From NCBI GenBank assembly GCA_934590325.1, contig CAKTOW010000008.1:1-64000 (forward strand): DNA of 64,000 nt, given 5' to 3'. The notes beneath the pieces were generated by a model, which was not told where the DNA came from, ran no database searches, and saw only the letters and a list, made by a program, of their open reading frames with translations. The position numbers and the translations under genes are program-made. Below, piece by piece: positions 45,345 to 53,876 of the stretch. Numbering within the stretch: the first letter of the stretch is position 1; the number at the start of each line of letters is the position of its first letter. This stretch comes from an uncultured Oscillospiraceae bacterium. Lineage in GTDB: Bacteria; Bacillota; Clostridia; Oscillospirales; Oscillospiraceae.

Positions 45345-46490
45345 ATGAAAAAGTTGTTGGCGACTATTTTGGCGCTGGTCATGGCACTCAGCGTCACCAC
45401 CGCCGCCTGGGCGGACGGTGAGGGAACTACTGCGAATGTCGCAAAAATCGGCGAGAACGGGTATGCGACCCTGGCGGATGCTATCACGGCGGCACAGGCG
45501 GGCGAGACCATCGTGCTGCAGGCGGATGCTGCGATAAATTCCAACACTCAGATCACGAAGGATGTGGCCATTGATTTGAACGGCAATACCGTGACCGTGA
45601 CGACTGTTGGAAGTCAGAACGCTTTTGAAGTCCAGAATGGGGCTACGTTTACCATTAAGGACAGCGGGACTGGCGGAAAGCTCGACTTGGGCAAGTTTGG
45701 CATTATGCTGATGAACTCGAACCTCAGGATCGAGGGCGGAGAGATCGAAGTACGTCCGGCCCACCCCGGCGCAGGTGTTGTTGTGGCAGCTATCGGAACC
45801 TCTGATGTTACCATGACTGGCGGTAAGGTAGTTGCGACGAACACGGCCTGCTTCAATGCCGGCTATGTTGGTACGCAGACCTTCAATATTTCTGGCGGTA
45901 CGCTGGAGAGCAAGGGCGCTTCTACCGCGTTGATGGGTATTAGCAACAATTTCAGCGGCCATACGGAAATGACCATCAGCGGCGATACGCAGGTGGTGAT
46001 GAAGGATGCTGCGGGCAACGCCGGCGGTTTGGTTTCTGATGCGACGGACAGCGATGTGATCAAAGTTGTTGGAGGTACCTCTGATAGCGATATTACGGAC
46101 TACACAGAAGCGACTGCGCCTGTTGTTTTGACTGGTGATGGTACGTATCACATTGGAACTACTGCGGCGAACGCGGCTGTGCGTAATGCAGCAAGCGGTG
46201 AGACCGTTACCGTAGTCAAGGGCAATGCGGCTTTGACTGAAGTTCCAGTGGGTGTGGTGGTCGTTCCTGGCCAGGGCACTACCGTGACGGTCAATGGCGT
46301 GCCCGTGACCGGTGATTCCTACACCGTCCCCGCCCGCTACTACTACAACTCCACTACTACCACCACCGACACCAAGGCCGACGGCACCAAGGGCAGCCCC
46401 AAGACCTTCGACGCCGGTGTGGGCATCTACGCCGTCAGCGCTCTGCTGAGCGTCACCGGTATGGCTTACGTGGGCAAGAAAAAATTCTAA
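45345..46490 (+). CDS. secreted beta-helix surface protein with C-terminal anchor
   Basis: A 381-aa protein. A signal peptide (MKKLLATILALVMALSVTTA, cleavage near AWA-DG at 23) is followed by short repeated strands with N/G/T turns (ATFTIKDSGTGGKL, NLRIEGGEIEV, DVTMTGGKVVATN, QTFNISGGTLESKG). This is typical of a right-handed beta-helix with polymorphic outer membrane or pectate-lyase-like repeats. The tail reads SPKTFDAGVG, then a TM helix (IYAVSALLSVTGMAYVG) and KKKF. That resembles a cell-wall sorting or membrane-retention signal without LPxTG. Adhesion or surface display is inferred. The middle is less GC-rich than the ends. AGGAGG precedes the ATG. Confidence 0.75.
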   Translation: MKKLLATILALVMALSVTTAAWADGEGTTANVAKIGENGYATLADAITAAQAGETIVLQADAAINSNTQITKDVAIDLNGNTVTVTTVGSQNAFEVQNGATFTIKDSGTGGKLDLGKFGIMLMNSNLRIEGGEIEVRPAHPGAGVVVAAIGTSDVTMTGGKVVATNTACFNAGYVGTQTFNISGGTLESKGASTALMGISNNFSGHTEMTISGDTQVVMKDAAGNAGGLVSDATDSDVIKVVGGTSDSDITDYTEATAPVVLTGDGTYHIGTTAANAAVRNAASGETVTVVKGNAALTEVPVGVVVVPGQGTTVTVNGVPVTGDSYTVPARYYYNSTTTTTDTKADGTKGSPKTFDAGVGIYAVSALLSVTGMAYVGKKKF

Positions 46491-46544
46491 ACTCTGATCT
46501 CGACGGCGGTGTGATACCCCAGGCCGCCGGGGGGATATATAAGG

Positions 46545-46577
46545 AGAGACCGGCGGGGGCCGGTCTCTCTGCTTTTT
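46545..46577. terminator. terminator between surface protein and lysR gene
   Basis: AGAGACCGGC-GGGG-GCCGGTCTCT followed by CTGCTTTTT. Confidence 0.8.
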
Positions 46578-46580
46578 CAT

Positions 46581-47507
46581 TTACTCCTCCCCCGTCAGAT
46601 CCGACAGCGTGCGCTGCAGAATATCCACGAACTGCTGCCCGTGAGGTGACAGCGGCACATCCTTGGGACAGATAACGCCCAGGCGCATGTCGTGTACCTC
46701 CCCGGTGAGGGGCAGGGTCGTCAGCCGGTCGTCGCCGTATCCGTCGGGCAGGACGCCGCTGCCGGTGGACACGCAGTCCGTGTGGGCTATGACGTTGTAG
46801 GCGGTGGCCCGGTCGCTGACGGACACCACCCGGTCGAACTCGGCACCGGTGCCCACTACGGCCTCCTCGGCGTAGTGGTAGTTGCTGTCGGACTGTGTGA
46901 ACACCACATAGGGATAGGCGTACAGCTGCTCCAGGCGGACGGAGCTCTCCCCGGACAGGGGATGCCCCTTGCGGAGAAAGACCCGCGGCCGCAGCGTTAC
47001 CAGAGGGCGGAAGGACAGGTTCTTCTCCTGCAGGATGCGGGTGATAAAGTGTTCGGTCATATCGGTGACGAAGATGATGCCCAGCGCGCTGCGCCGCTGG
47101 AAGACCTCGTCAATGACCGCGGCCATCTCCATCTCCCGGAAGCTGACCTGTATATGCGGCTGGTCCAGCAGGTGCAGGAACTCCACAAAGGCCATGGCGC
47201 AGAAGGGATAGCGCTGGGAGGCCACGGACAGCGTAACGCGGTCGTCGGCCCGGCGTTCACTGTAATAGCGGGTGAGCTTGCGGCTGCGCTCCACCAGCGG
47301 GGCGATCTGCGCCACCAGTTCGCGGCCCTCCTCCGTGAGGGTGACGCCCCGGTTGGTGCGCAGGAAGATGGTGACGCCCAGCTCGCGCTCCACGTCCGCG
47401 ATGGCGGCGGACAGTGCGGACTGTGATAGGAACAGGTTCCGCGCTGCGCGGTTCATGGAGCCGCAGCGGTCCACCTCCAGTATGTAGCTCATTTGCAGCA
47501 GTGTCAT
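46581..47507 (-). CDS. LysR-family transcriptional regulator
   Basis: A 308-aa regulator. The N-terminal winged HTH (MTLLQMSYILEVDRCGSMNR, then LFLSQSALSAAIADVERELG) is followed by a dimer helix and a periplasmic-binding-like effector domain (VFLRKGHPLSGE, YAYPYVVFTQSD). AAAGGAG lies 8 bases before ATG 47507. Effector and targets are unknown. It is divergent from a lipoprotein gene 175 bases away, a possible target. Confidence 0.9.
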   Translation of the reverse strand: MTLLQMSYILEVDRCGSMNRAARNLFLSQSALSAAIADVERELGVTIFLRTNRGVTLTEEGRELVAQIAPLVERSRKLTRYYSERRADDRVTLSVASQRYPFCAMAFVEFLHLLDQPHIQVSFREMEMAAVIDEVFQRRSALGIIFVTDMTEHFITRILQEKNLSFRPLVTLRPRVFLRKGHPLSGESSVRLEQLYAYPYVVFTQSDSNYHYAEEAVVGTGAEFDRVVSVSDRATAYNVIAHTDCVSTGSGVLPDGYGDDRLTTLPLTGEVHDMRLGVICPKDVPLSPHGQQFVDILQRTLSDLTGEE

Positions 47508-47588
47508 GGCGGGCACTCCTTTACGTCTGTATATGCCCACTATACCAAAAAACGGACGAACTGTAAACACTTTGTAACCGTTCTTTTA

Positions 47589-47617
47589 TTGACAGTGCAG
47601 GCGCCGCGGCGTATAAT
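47589..47617 (+). promoter_or_regulatory. promoter of lipoprotein gene
   Basis: Consensus -35 TTGACA (47589-47594), 17-bp GC-rich spacer, consensus -10 TATAAT (47612-47617). Confidence 0.85.
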
Positions 47618-47681
47618 CTGAGGACGGCGCGCTGCGCCGAAAATGCCCGGCAAGGGCGGAATGGAAAGGAAATCTACAGAT

Positions 47682-48365
47682 ATGAAGAAGTTTACGGCAC
47701 TGATGCTGGCGGTGGTCATGATGTTCAGCCTGGCCGCCTGCGGCAGCAAGGACGAGACCAAGAAGCTGGTGGGCACTTGGCAGTACAGCATGGACATCTC
47801 CGAGGAGATGAACCAGCAGATGGCCACGGCGCTGGAGATGGACGACCTGCAGCTGGATGCATCGTTCGCCATCTACATGAGCCTGACCGTGGCGGAGGAC
47901 GGCGCCTACACCATGGCGGTGGACATGGATGCCACCGGCGCTGAGCTGAACGAGTACATGCAGGCGCTGGCGCCTGTGATGGCGGAGGCCATGTATGCCG
48001 CCGCCGAGGCCGAGGGCATGAGCCGCGAGGACTTTGACGCGGCGCTGGTGGAGCTGGGCATGACCGCCGAGGAATATGTGGCGGCCATTCTGGGCGCCTT
48101 CGACATGAGCGCGCTGCTGGGCGCCATGGTGGGTACGGAGGATACCATGGTCTCCACCGGCTACTGCAAAGCCGAGGAGGGCAAGCTGTACCTGGCGGAG
48201 ACCGCCGCGGGCCTGACCGCGGACGCGGGCTACGTCAATTACACCCTCAGCGGCGACACCATGACCTGGACCGACGAGGAGGGCGAGCTCAGCAGCCAGC
48301 TGACCGAGCAGGAGCAGGAGCTGATGCAGTTCCCCATGGTGTGGACGAAGCAGGCCGCCGAATAA
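47682..48365 (+). CDS. lipoprotein of unknown function
   Basis: A 227-aa protein with a lipoprotein signal peptide (MKKFTALMLAVVMMFSLAAC, lipidated Cys20). The mature part begins with KLVGTWQYSMD and later has YVNYTLSGDTMTWTDEEGE. This lipocalin-like pattern (LVGTW...YTMDGDTLTL) is common in small Gram-positive lipoproteins. The centre is very rich in Ala, Met and acidic residues and is probably helical. No catalytic motif seen. AAAGGA upstream of the ATG; strong promoter. Confidence 0.75.
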   Translation: MKKFTALMLAVVMMFSLAACGSKDETKKLVGTWQYSMDISEEMNQQMATALEMDDLQLDASFAIYMSLTVAEDGAYTMAVDMDATGAELNEYMQALAPVMAEAMYAAAEAEGMSREDFDAALVELGMTAEEYVAAILGAFDMSALLGAMVGTEDTMVSTGYCKAEEGKLYLAETAAGLTADAGYVNYTLSGDTMTWTDEEGELSSQLTEQEQELMQFPMVWTKQAAE

Positions 48366-48410
48366 AAAACGGCAGCCGTCCCCGGCCGCAGGCCGGGGTG
48401 TGTGAAGAAC

Positions 48411-48442
48411 AAAAAAAGAACCGCCATCGGCGGTTCTTTTTT
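48411..48442. terminator. bidirectional terminator
   Basis: A7GAACCGCC-ATC-GGCGGTTCT6, between convergent lipoprotein and zinc-ribbon genes. Confidence 0.9.
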
Positions 48443-48449
48443 GTGCCTG

Positions 48450-48860
48450 TTACTCGCCCATGGGGGCGCCGCAGTGGGGGCAGAACTTGCTGTCGCTGGC
48501 GGCACCGCAGACGGGGCAGACCTTGAAGGTCACGTCGGACTCCTCCACGACGGGCTCGTCCTTCTGGGGCTTGCTGGCCTCCAGCTGGGCGATGCGCTCC
48601 TTGGAGGCGTTGATGGCGTCCACCACGTCTTTCACGGCGTCAGGGATGTCGCCCTGGTGCTCGGACACGAACCACTCGCCGATGGCGCGGTAGTTCTTCT
48701 CCAGCTCACGCTGCTCGTTCATGATGGCCATGTTGGTCTTTGCGGTATCGGTGAGGGTCTGCGCCTTGTCGGCGGCCACTTCGGCCAGATCCTTGGCCTT
48801 ATCCACGGCGATGCCGGCGTACTCCTGCGCCTTTTTGCTGATGTCATTGAGAATACCCAT
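48450..48860 (-). CDS. helical protein with C-terminal zinc ribbon
   Basis: A 136-aa protein. The N-terminal half is an amphipathic helix rich in Ala/Lys/Asp (ISKKAQEYAGIAVDKAKDLA), likely a coiled coil. The last 30 residues hold a two-CxxC zinc ribbon: CPVCGAASDSKFCPHCGAPM. Similar zinc-ribbon-tailed small proteins are widespread in clostridia with no defined role. AAGGAG is upstream of the ATG. Confidence 0.75.
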   Translation of the reverse strand: MGILNDISKKAQEYAGIAVDKAKDLAEVAADKAQTLTDTAKTNMAIMNEQRELEKNYRAIGEWFVSEHQGDIPDAVKDVVDAINASKERIAQLEASKPQKDEPVVEESDVTFKVCPVCGAASDSKFCPHCGAPMGE

Positions 48861-48965
48861 AATAAAATACTCCTTTCCTTATTTGCCTGTTGGGGACAGT
48901 ATAGCGCGTTTTTCCCGCGGTTGCAAGCGGTACAGGGCGAAATTTACACACTGTTTACCACTTTC

Positions 48966-50459
48966 TCAGTGCTCTATCCAGTCGGAGGCGCGGCCCACGG
49001 CCCGCTTCCACAGGCGGTAGTAGGCGTCGCAGTCCGCCTGGGGCCGCTCCGGCAGGAACACCCGCTGGCTGCGCCGCAGGGCGGACAGCTCGTCCATGTC
49101 CTTCCAGAAGCCGCAGCTCAGGCCCGCCAGCGCCGCCGCGCCGAAGGCGGTGGTCTCCACCATCTCCGGCCGGTCCACGGGGATGCGCAGCAGGTCGGCC
49201 TGCATCTGCAGCAGCACGTCGGACACGCTGGCGCCGCCGTCGGCGCGCAGCAGTGCGATGTCGCAGCCCGCGTCCTGCCGCATGGCCAGCATCAGGTCGG
49301 TGACCTGCGCCGCGATGCAGGACAGAACAGCGCGGGCGATGTGGGCCCGGCCCGTGCCCCGGGTGACGCCCAGTATGGCTCCCCGTGCGTACATGTCCCA
49401 GTAGGGCGCACCCAGCCCGGTGAAGGCCGGTACCACCACCACGCCGCCGCTGTCGGGCACAGTGGCGGCCAGCACGTCGATCTCCGGCGCGGAGCCTATG
49501 ATGCCCAGCTCGTCCCGCAGCCACTGAATGGTGCTGCCCGCGTTGAACACGCTGCCCTCCAGGGCGTAGGTGGTCTGTCCCGCCACCTGCCAGGCCACGG
49601 AGGTCAGCAGCCCGGCCCGGGAGCGGACGGGCTTCCCGCCCACGTTCATCAGGGTAAAGCAGCCGGTGCCGTAGGTATTCTTGGCCTCGCCGGGGGCGAA
49701 GCAGGTCTGCCCGAACAGGGCGGACTGCTGGTCGCCCGCCGCGCCGCATACCGGCACCCCCGCAAGACTCTCCAGCCCCTCTATGCCCGGCAGCACCGTG
49801 CCGTAGACTGCGCTGTTGGGCACGGGGGTGGGCAGCATGGCGGTGGGCACGCCCAGTATGCCGCACAGCTCCTCATCCCAGCACAGGCGGTGTATGTCGA
49901 ACAGCATGGTGCGGCTGGCGTTGGCGTAGTCGGTGACGTGTTGGCCGGTGAGCCGCCAGATGAGCCAGCTCTCCACCGTGCCGAACAGCACCTCCCCCCG
50001 CTCGGCCCGGCGGCGCACGCCGGGCACGTTGTCCAGTATCCAACGTATCTTGCTGCCGGAGAAATACGCGTCGATCAGCAGCCCGGTGGCGGAGCGTATG
50101 CGCTCCTCCAGCCCCCGCCGCTTCAGGTCCTCACACAGCTCCGCCGTGCGGCGGCACTGCCACACGATGGCGTTGTACACCGGCTCTCCGGTGGCCTTAT
50201 CCCACAGGATGGTGGTCTCCCGCTGGTTGGTGACGCCTATGCCCGCCACGCTGCCGGTGGGCAGCCCGGCCACCGCGTCCGCCGCGGCACGGCGCTGCGT
50301 GTCCCATATCTCCATGGGGTCGTGCTCCACCCAGCCGGACTGGGGGAAGTGCTGGGGCAGGGGATGCTGGCCGAGGGCCGCGATATGGCCCTGCCGGTCA
50401 AAAACGATGGCGCGGGAGCTCGTGGTGCCCTGATCCAAGGCCAATATGTACTGGGACAT
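48966..50459 (-). CDS. glpK: glycerol kinase
   Basis: A 497-aa FGGY-family kinase phosphorylating glycerol to sn-glycerol-3-phosphate. It starts QYILALDQGTTSSRAIVFDR and has WVEHDPMEIWDTQ. The substrate strand NQRETTILWDKATGEP and the catalytic region ALFGQTCFAPGEAKNTYGTG follow. The FGGY signature region is GGASVSDVLLQMQADLL. The C-terminal stretch is normal. Start ATG 50459 has only a weak AGAGGCAG site. It is divergent from a lipase-like hydrolase that could supply glycerol; glpF and glpD are not nearby. Confidence 0.95.
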   Translation of the reverse strand: MSQYILALDQGTTSSRAIVFDRQGHIAALGQHPLPQHFPQSGWVEHDPMEIWDTQRRAAADAVAGLPTGSVAGIGVTNQRETTILWDKATGEPVYNAIVWQCRRTAELCEDLKRRGLEERIRSATGLLIDAYFSGSKIRWILDNVPGVRRRAERGEVLFGTVESWLIWRLTGQHVTDYANASRTMLFDIHRLCWDEELCGILGVPTAMLPTPVPNSAVYGTVLPGIEGLESLAGVPVCGAAGDQQSALFGQTCFAPGEAKNTYGTGCFTLMNVGGKPVRSRAGLLTSVAWQVAGQTTYALEGSVFNAGSTIQWLRDELGIIGSAPEIDVLAATVPDSGGVVVVPAFTGLGAPYWDMYARGAILGVTRGTGRAHIARAVLSCIAAQVTDLMLAMRQDAGCDIALLRADGGASVSDVLLQMQADLLRIPVDRPEMVETTAFGAAALAGLSCGFWKDMDELSALRRSQRVFLPERPQADCDAYYRLWKRAVGRASDWIEH

Positions 50460-50500
50460 GGCTCTGCCTCTTTTCTTTTTCGAATTTTTGTGGTACACTA

Positions 50501-50522
50501 CATCATGATAATGATTATACCA
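50501..50522. promoter_or_regulatory. AT-rich divergent control region between glpK and the hydrolase
   Basis: A minus-strand TATAAT (50519-50514) could be the glpK -10. The segment CATGATAATGATTATAC resembles half of a Fur-type box, but no clear second half or -35 is seen. Confidence 0.3.
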
Positions 50523-50541
50523 TGGAAGGAGCGGATACACC

Positions 50542-51483
50542 ATGACAAATTTGTCCGAGTTCACCTTTCTGTCCAGCGACGGGCGGACCCAGCTCCACGG
50601 CATGCTGTGGGAACCGCAGGAGGTGCCCGTCCGCGCGGTGCTGCAGGTGTGCCACGGCGTGGCGGAGCATATCGCCCGGTACGACGGCTTTGCCCGCGCA
50701 CTGAATGAACAGGGCATCGTGGTGGCGGGCCACGACCACCTGGGCCACGGCAAGTCCCTGCCGGAGGGCGGCACGCCGGTGTATTTCGGCCAGGGCAACA
50801 CCTGGGACACGGTGGTGGACGACATCTACGTGCTGCACCAGCGGCTGAAGCAGCGCTACCCCAATGTGCCTCTGTGCATCATGGGGCACAGCATGGGCTC
50901 CTTCCTGACCCGGACGTACCTGATACGCTACCCCGGCACCGTGAAGGCTGCGGTCATCATGGGCACCGGTTGGCAGCCCCGGGCGGCCATCACCGGCGGC
51001 CTGGCGCTGGCCAACGCCATCGCCGCCGTCAGCGGCGAACAGGCCACCAGCGATGTGGTGACGGAGCTGGCCTTCGGCAGCTACAACAAGCTCTTCGCCC
51101 CCAACCGCACCAAGGTGGACTGGCTGTCCGCCGACGAGAGCAACGTGGACGACTATCTGGCCGACCCCATGTGCGGCGCGGACGCCACGGTGGGCCTGTT
51201 CCGCCAGATGCTGCACGGCCTGCGGTTCAACCAGCGCATGGGCCACCTGCGCCGCATGGACAAGGATATGCCGGTGCTGTTCGTGGCCGGAGACAAGGAC
51301 CCTGTGGGCAGCTGCGGCAAGGGCGTACAGCAGAGCTATGACGCCTTCCGTGCCGCCGGTATGCGGGACTGTACCATAAAGCTGTATCCGGGTCTCCGGC
51401 ACGAGATACTCAACGAGAAGGCATACACCGCGGCCATCACCGAGGACATCGAAACGTGGCTGCTGAGCAAAATAGAGAGATAA
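50542..51483 (+). CDS. alpha/beta hydrolase, monoacylglycerol lipase-like
   Basis: A 313-aa serine hydrolase (Hydrolase_4 / serine aminopeptidase S33). The oxyanion HG is in [15 protein letters not shown]. The nucleophile elbow is GHSMGSFL (Ser about 116). The acid is in [11 protein letters not shown] and the His in LRHEILNE, so the triad is complete. HDHLGHGKS is the monoglyceride-lipase motif. Likely a cytoplasmic lysophospholipase or monoacylglycerol lipase releasing glycerol next to glpK; substrate inferred. A 12-base gap to the next gene suggests cotranscription. Confidence 0.9.
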   Translation: MTNLSEFTFLSSDGRTQLHGMLWEPQEVPVRAVLQVCHGVAEHIARYDGFARALNEQGIVVAGHDHLGHGKSLPEGGTPVYFGQGNTWDTVVDDIYVLHQRLKQRYPNVPLCIMGHSMGSFLTRTYLIRYPGTVKAAVIMGTGWQPRAAITGGLALANAIAAVSGEQATSDVVTELAFGSYNKLFAPNRTKVDWLSADESNVDDYLADPMCGADATVGLFRQMLHGLRFNQRMGHLRRMDKDMPVLFVAGDKDPVGSCGKGVQQSYDAFRAAGMRDCTIKLYPGLRHEILNEKAYTAAITEDIETWLLSKIER

Positions 51484-51495
51484 AGGAGAACGCGC

Positions 51496-52071
51496 ATGAG
51501 TGAGTGGGAAGCGCTGCGGCAGGAATGTCTGAACTGCCGTGCCTGTACCCTGGCCGAGACCCGGCAGAACGTGGTGTTCGGCGTGGGCCGCGAGGATGCG
51601 GAGGTCATGTTCATCGGCGAAGCGCCCGGCGCCAATGAGGACATCCAGGGCGAGCCTTTTGTGGGGCGCGGCGGCAAGCTGCTGGACGATATGCTTAAGA
51701 TGATCGGCCTGGACCGCAGCCGCGTCTATATCACCAACTCCGTAAAATGCCGTCCCCCGGAGAACCGGGACCCGCTGAACACGGAGAAGGACGCCTGCAA
51801 GGGCTTCCTGCAGCGGCAGCGAGCGATGATGAAGCCCAAGATCATCGTCTGTCTGGGGCGTGTCAGCGCCATGGAGATCATCCGCGAGGACTTCAAGATA
51901 AGCCAGGAGCACGGCAAGTTCTTCGAGAAGGACGGCTGCCTGATGATGGCCCTGTACCACCCGGCGGCGCTGCTCCGCAGCCCCAGCCGCAAGCCGGAGA
52001 CCTTCGAGGATCTGAAAAAGCTCCAGGCGAAGATACGGGAAATTTGCGTGAGGACCCCGTTGGATTTTTAA
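51496..52071 (+). CDS. family 4 uracil-DNA glycosylase (iron-sulfur)
   Basis: A 191-aa DNA repair enzyme excising uracil from deaminated cytosine. Iron-sulfur ligands are Cys in CLNCRACTL near the N-terminus and C(x)nC in the middle ([27 protein letters not shown]). Active-site motif A is [17 protein letters not shown] and motif B is ALYHPAALL. All are intact. AAAGGAG upstream of the ATG. It shares a short intergenic with the preceding hydrolase. Confidence 0.94.
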   Translation: MSEWEALRQECLNCRACTLAETRQNVVFGVGREDAEVMFIGEAPGANEDIQGEPFVGRGGKLLDDMLKMIGLDRSRVYITNSVKCRPPENRDPLNTEKDACKGFLQRQRAMMKPKIIVCLGRVSAMEIIREDFKISQEHGKFFEKDGCLMMALYHPAALLRSPSRKPETFEDLKKLQAKIREICVRTPLDF

Positions 52072-52094
52072 AGGGCGGCAAAACACAAGAGCAG

Positions 52095-52130
52095 AAAAAG
52101 AGAGCACCTCGTCAGAGGCGCTCTCTTTTT
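52095..52130. terminator. terminator between udg and hydrogenase operon
   Basis: AAAAAGAGAGC-ACCTC-GTCA-GAGGC-GCTCTCTTTTT, usable in both directions. Confidence 0.85.
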
Positions 52131-52139
52131 CTCATTTGT

Positions 52140-53876
52140 TCATTTCTCGCTGGGCATCTTCCACGCCGTGTGGTCGGTGTGCAGCAGACGGTGGGAGCGC
52201 TCGCCCAGGGGGTGCTTCAGGTACTCCCGGTACAGGGCCTGCACGTCGGCGTTCTCGTGGGAGAAACGAACCTTGGCGCTCTTGTCCAGGCCCCACAGGA
52301 TGTCGCCGCGGTAGGCCGCCAGCTCCTGCCCGTCGCGGATGGGCTGTCCGCCGCCGCCGGCGCAGCCGCCGGGACAGGCCATGACCTCCACGAAGTCGTA
52401 GTTGACGGTGCCCTCGTCGATGGCATGCATCAGCTTGCGGGTGTTGCCCAGACCGCTGACCACCGCCACATGCACATCCCCGGCACCGGGGATGTTGAAG
52501 GTGGCTTCCTTCCAGCCGTCCATACCGCGGACAGCGGAGAAGGCGTCGGCGTCCGGGTTCTCCCCGGTGAACAGATAGTAGGCGCTGCGCAGGGCGGCGT
52601 CCATAACGCCGCCGGTGGCGCCGAACACCACGGCCGCGCCGGTGCCGGTGCCCAGCGGGCTGTCGAAGGGTGTCTCCGGCAGGGCGGCGGGGTTGATGGG
52701 CTCGCCCCGCAGCATGCGGACGATCTCGCGTGTGGTCAGCACCACATCCACGTCCGGGTCGCCGCAGGCGTCCTTCATGGTGGGCAGCGCGCGCTCCGCC
52801 TTCTTGGCGGTGCAGGGCATGATGGACACCACGAACAGCTTGTGGGGGTCCACCCCCAGCTTCTCGGCGAAGTAGCTCTTGACCACGGCGCCGAACATCT
52901 GCTGGGGGCTCTTGGCGGTGGACAGATTCTCCGCGTAGGAGGGGAACTGTCCCTTTACGAACCGCACCCATCCGGGGCAGCAGCTGGTGAACATGGGCCA
53001 CAGGTACTTGTTGCGGTGGGTGAACCGCTCCAGGAACTCGCTGCCCTCCTCCATGATGGTCAGGTCGGCGGCGAAGTCGGTATCGAACACGTAGTCAAAG
53101 CCCATGGTCTTCAGGGCGGTGACGAAGCGCTCCGCCGTGGCGAACTTGGGGTCCAGGTGGTAGTATTCCGCCCATGCGGTGCGCACGGCCGGCGCGATCT
53201 GCACCACGGTGATGCGCTCCGGGTCCGCCAGTGCGTCAAAGACCTTGCCGGTGTCGTCGTGTTCCTGGAGACCGCCCACGGGACAGTGAGTGATGCACTG
53301 CCCGCAGAAGGTGCAGTCGCTCTCGCCCAACGTGCGGGTGTGGGCCACGCCCACGGTGGTGTGGGTGCCGGTGCCCATCAGATCCCAGATGCCCATGGTC
53401 TGCACCTTCTCACAGACCTGTATGCACCGCATGCACTTGACGCAGCGGTTCTCGATGCGCACCACGGGGTTGGTGTAGTCGGTGGGGATGTTGCGCAGGT
53501 CGTCGATGTAGTGGTCGCCCAGCAGGTTATAGTCGTTGGTCAGCTGCTGCAGCTTACAGTTGCCGCTGCGTGTACACTTGGTGCACTTGGTCTCGTGCTG
53601 GCTCAGCAGCAGGCGCAGGTTCACGCGCCGCGCCTCGCGGACCCGGGGCGAGCTGGTGTAGACCACCATTCCCTCGGCCACGGCGCTGTCGCAGGAGGGC
53701 ACCAGCCGCGCGTGCCCCTCTACCTCCACCATGCACAGGCGGCAGGCGGCGATCTCGTTGATGCCCTTCAGATAGCACAGGGTGGGGATGTCGATCTTGG
53801 CGGCGCGCGCCGCCTCTAAGATGGTGGTGCCGTCGGGGACGGTGACGGTCTTCTTGTCGATGGTCAGCGTTACCAT
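52140..53876 (-). CDS. hydA: [FeFe]-hydrogenase catalytic subunit
   Basis: A 578-aa enzyme catalysing H2 formation or uptake. Modules in order: 2Fe-2S plant-type ferredoxin (CYLKGINEIAACRLCMVEV), His-ligated cluster (HETKCTKCTRSGNC, about 95-108), and a double 4Fe-4S ferredoxin (CVKCMRCIQVCEK; CTFCGQCITHCPVGG). The H-cluster domain has L1 TSCCPGW near 296, L2 MPCTAKK near 352 and L3 ACPGGC near 499. All ligand cysteines are present. The C-terminal small-subunit region (SHRLLHTDHTAW) is fused. Its ATG overlaps the stop of the flavoprotein by 7 bases. The GltD-like partner makes it resemble group A2 or a related bifurcating type rather than a simple monomer. Confidence 0.95.
   Translation of the reverse strand: MVTLTIDKKTVTVPDGTTILEAARAAKIDIPTLCYLKGINEIAACRLCMVEVEGHARLVPSCDSAVAEGMVVYTSSPRVREARRVNLRLLLSQHETKCTKCTRSGNCKLQQLTNDYNLLGDHYIDDLRNIPTDYTNPVVRIENRCVKCMRCIQVCEKVQTMGIWDLMGTGTHTTVGVAHTRTLGESDCTFCGQCITHCPVGGLQEHDDTGKVFDALADPERITVVQIAPAVRTAWAEYYHLDPKFATAERFVTALKTMGFDYVFDTDFAADLTIMEEGSEFLERFTHRNKYLWPMFTSCCPGWVRFVKGQFPSYAENLSTAKSPQQMFGAVVKSYFAEKLGVDPHKLFVVSIMPCTAKKAERALPTMKDACGDPDVDVVLTTREIVRMLRGEPINPAALPETPFDSPLGTGTGAAVVFGATGGVMDAALRSAYYLFTGENPDADAFSAVRGMDGWKEATFNIPGAGDVHVAVVSGLGNTRKLMHAIDEGTVNYDFVEVMACPGGCAGGGGQPIRDGQELAAYRGDILWGLDKSAKVRFSHENADVQALYREYLKHPLGERSHRLLHTDHTAWKMPSEK

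Noticed and set aside
50505..50520. GATAATGATTAT as a Fur box controlling glpK
   Set aside because: Only about half of the 19-bp consensus is present and neither gene is iron-related.
48966..50825. A 619-codon version of glycerol kinase starting at 50825
   Set aside because: The extra 122 codons are antisense to the hydrolase gene and precede the conserved QYILALDQGTT start.
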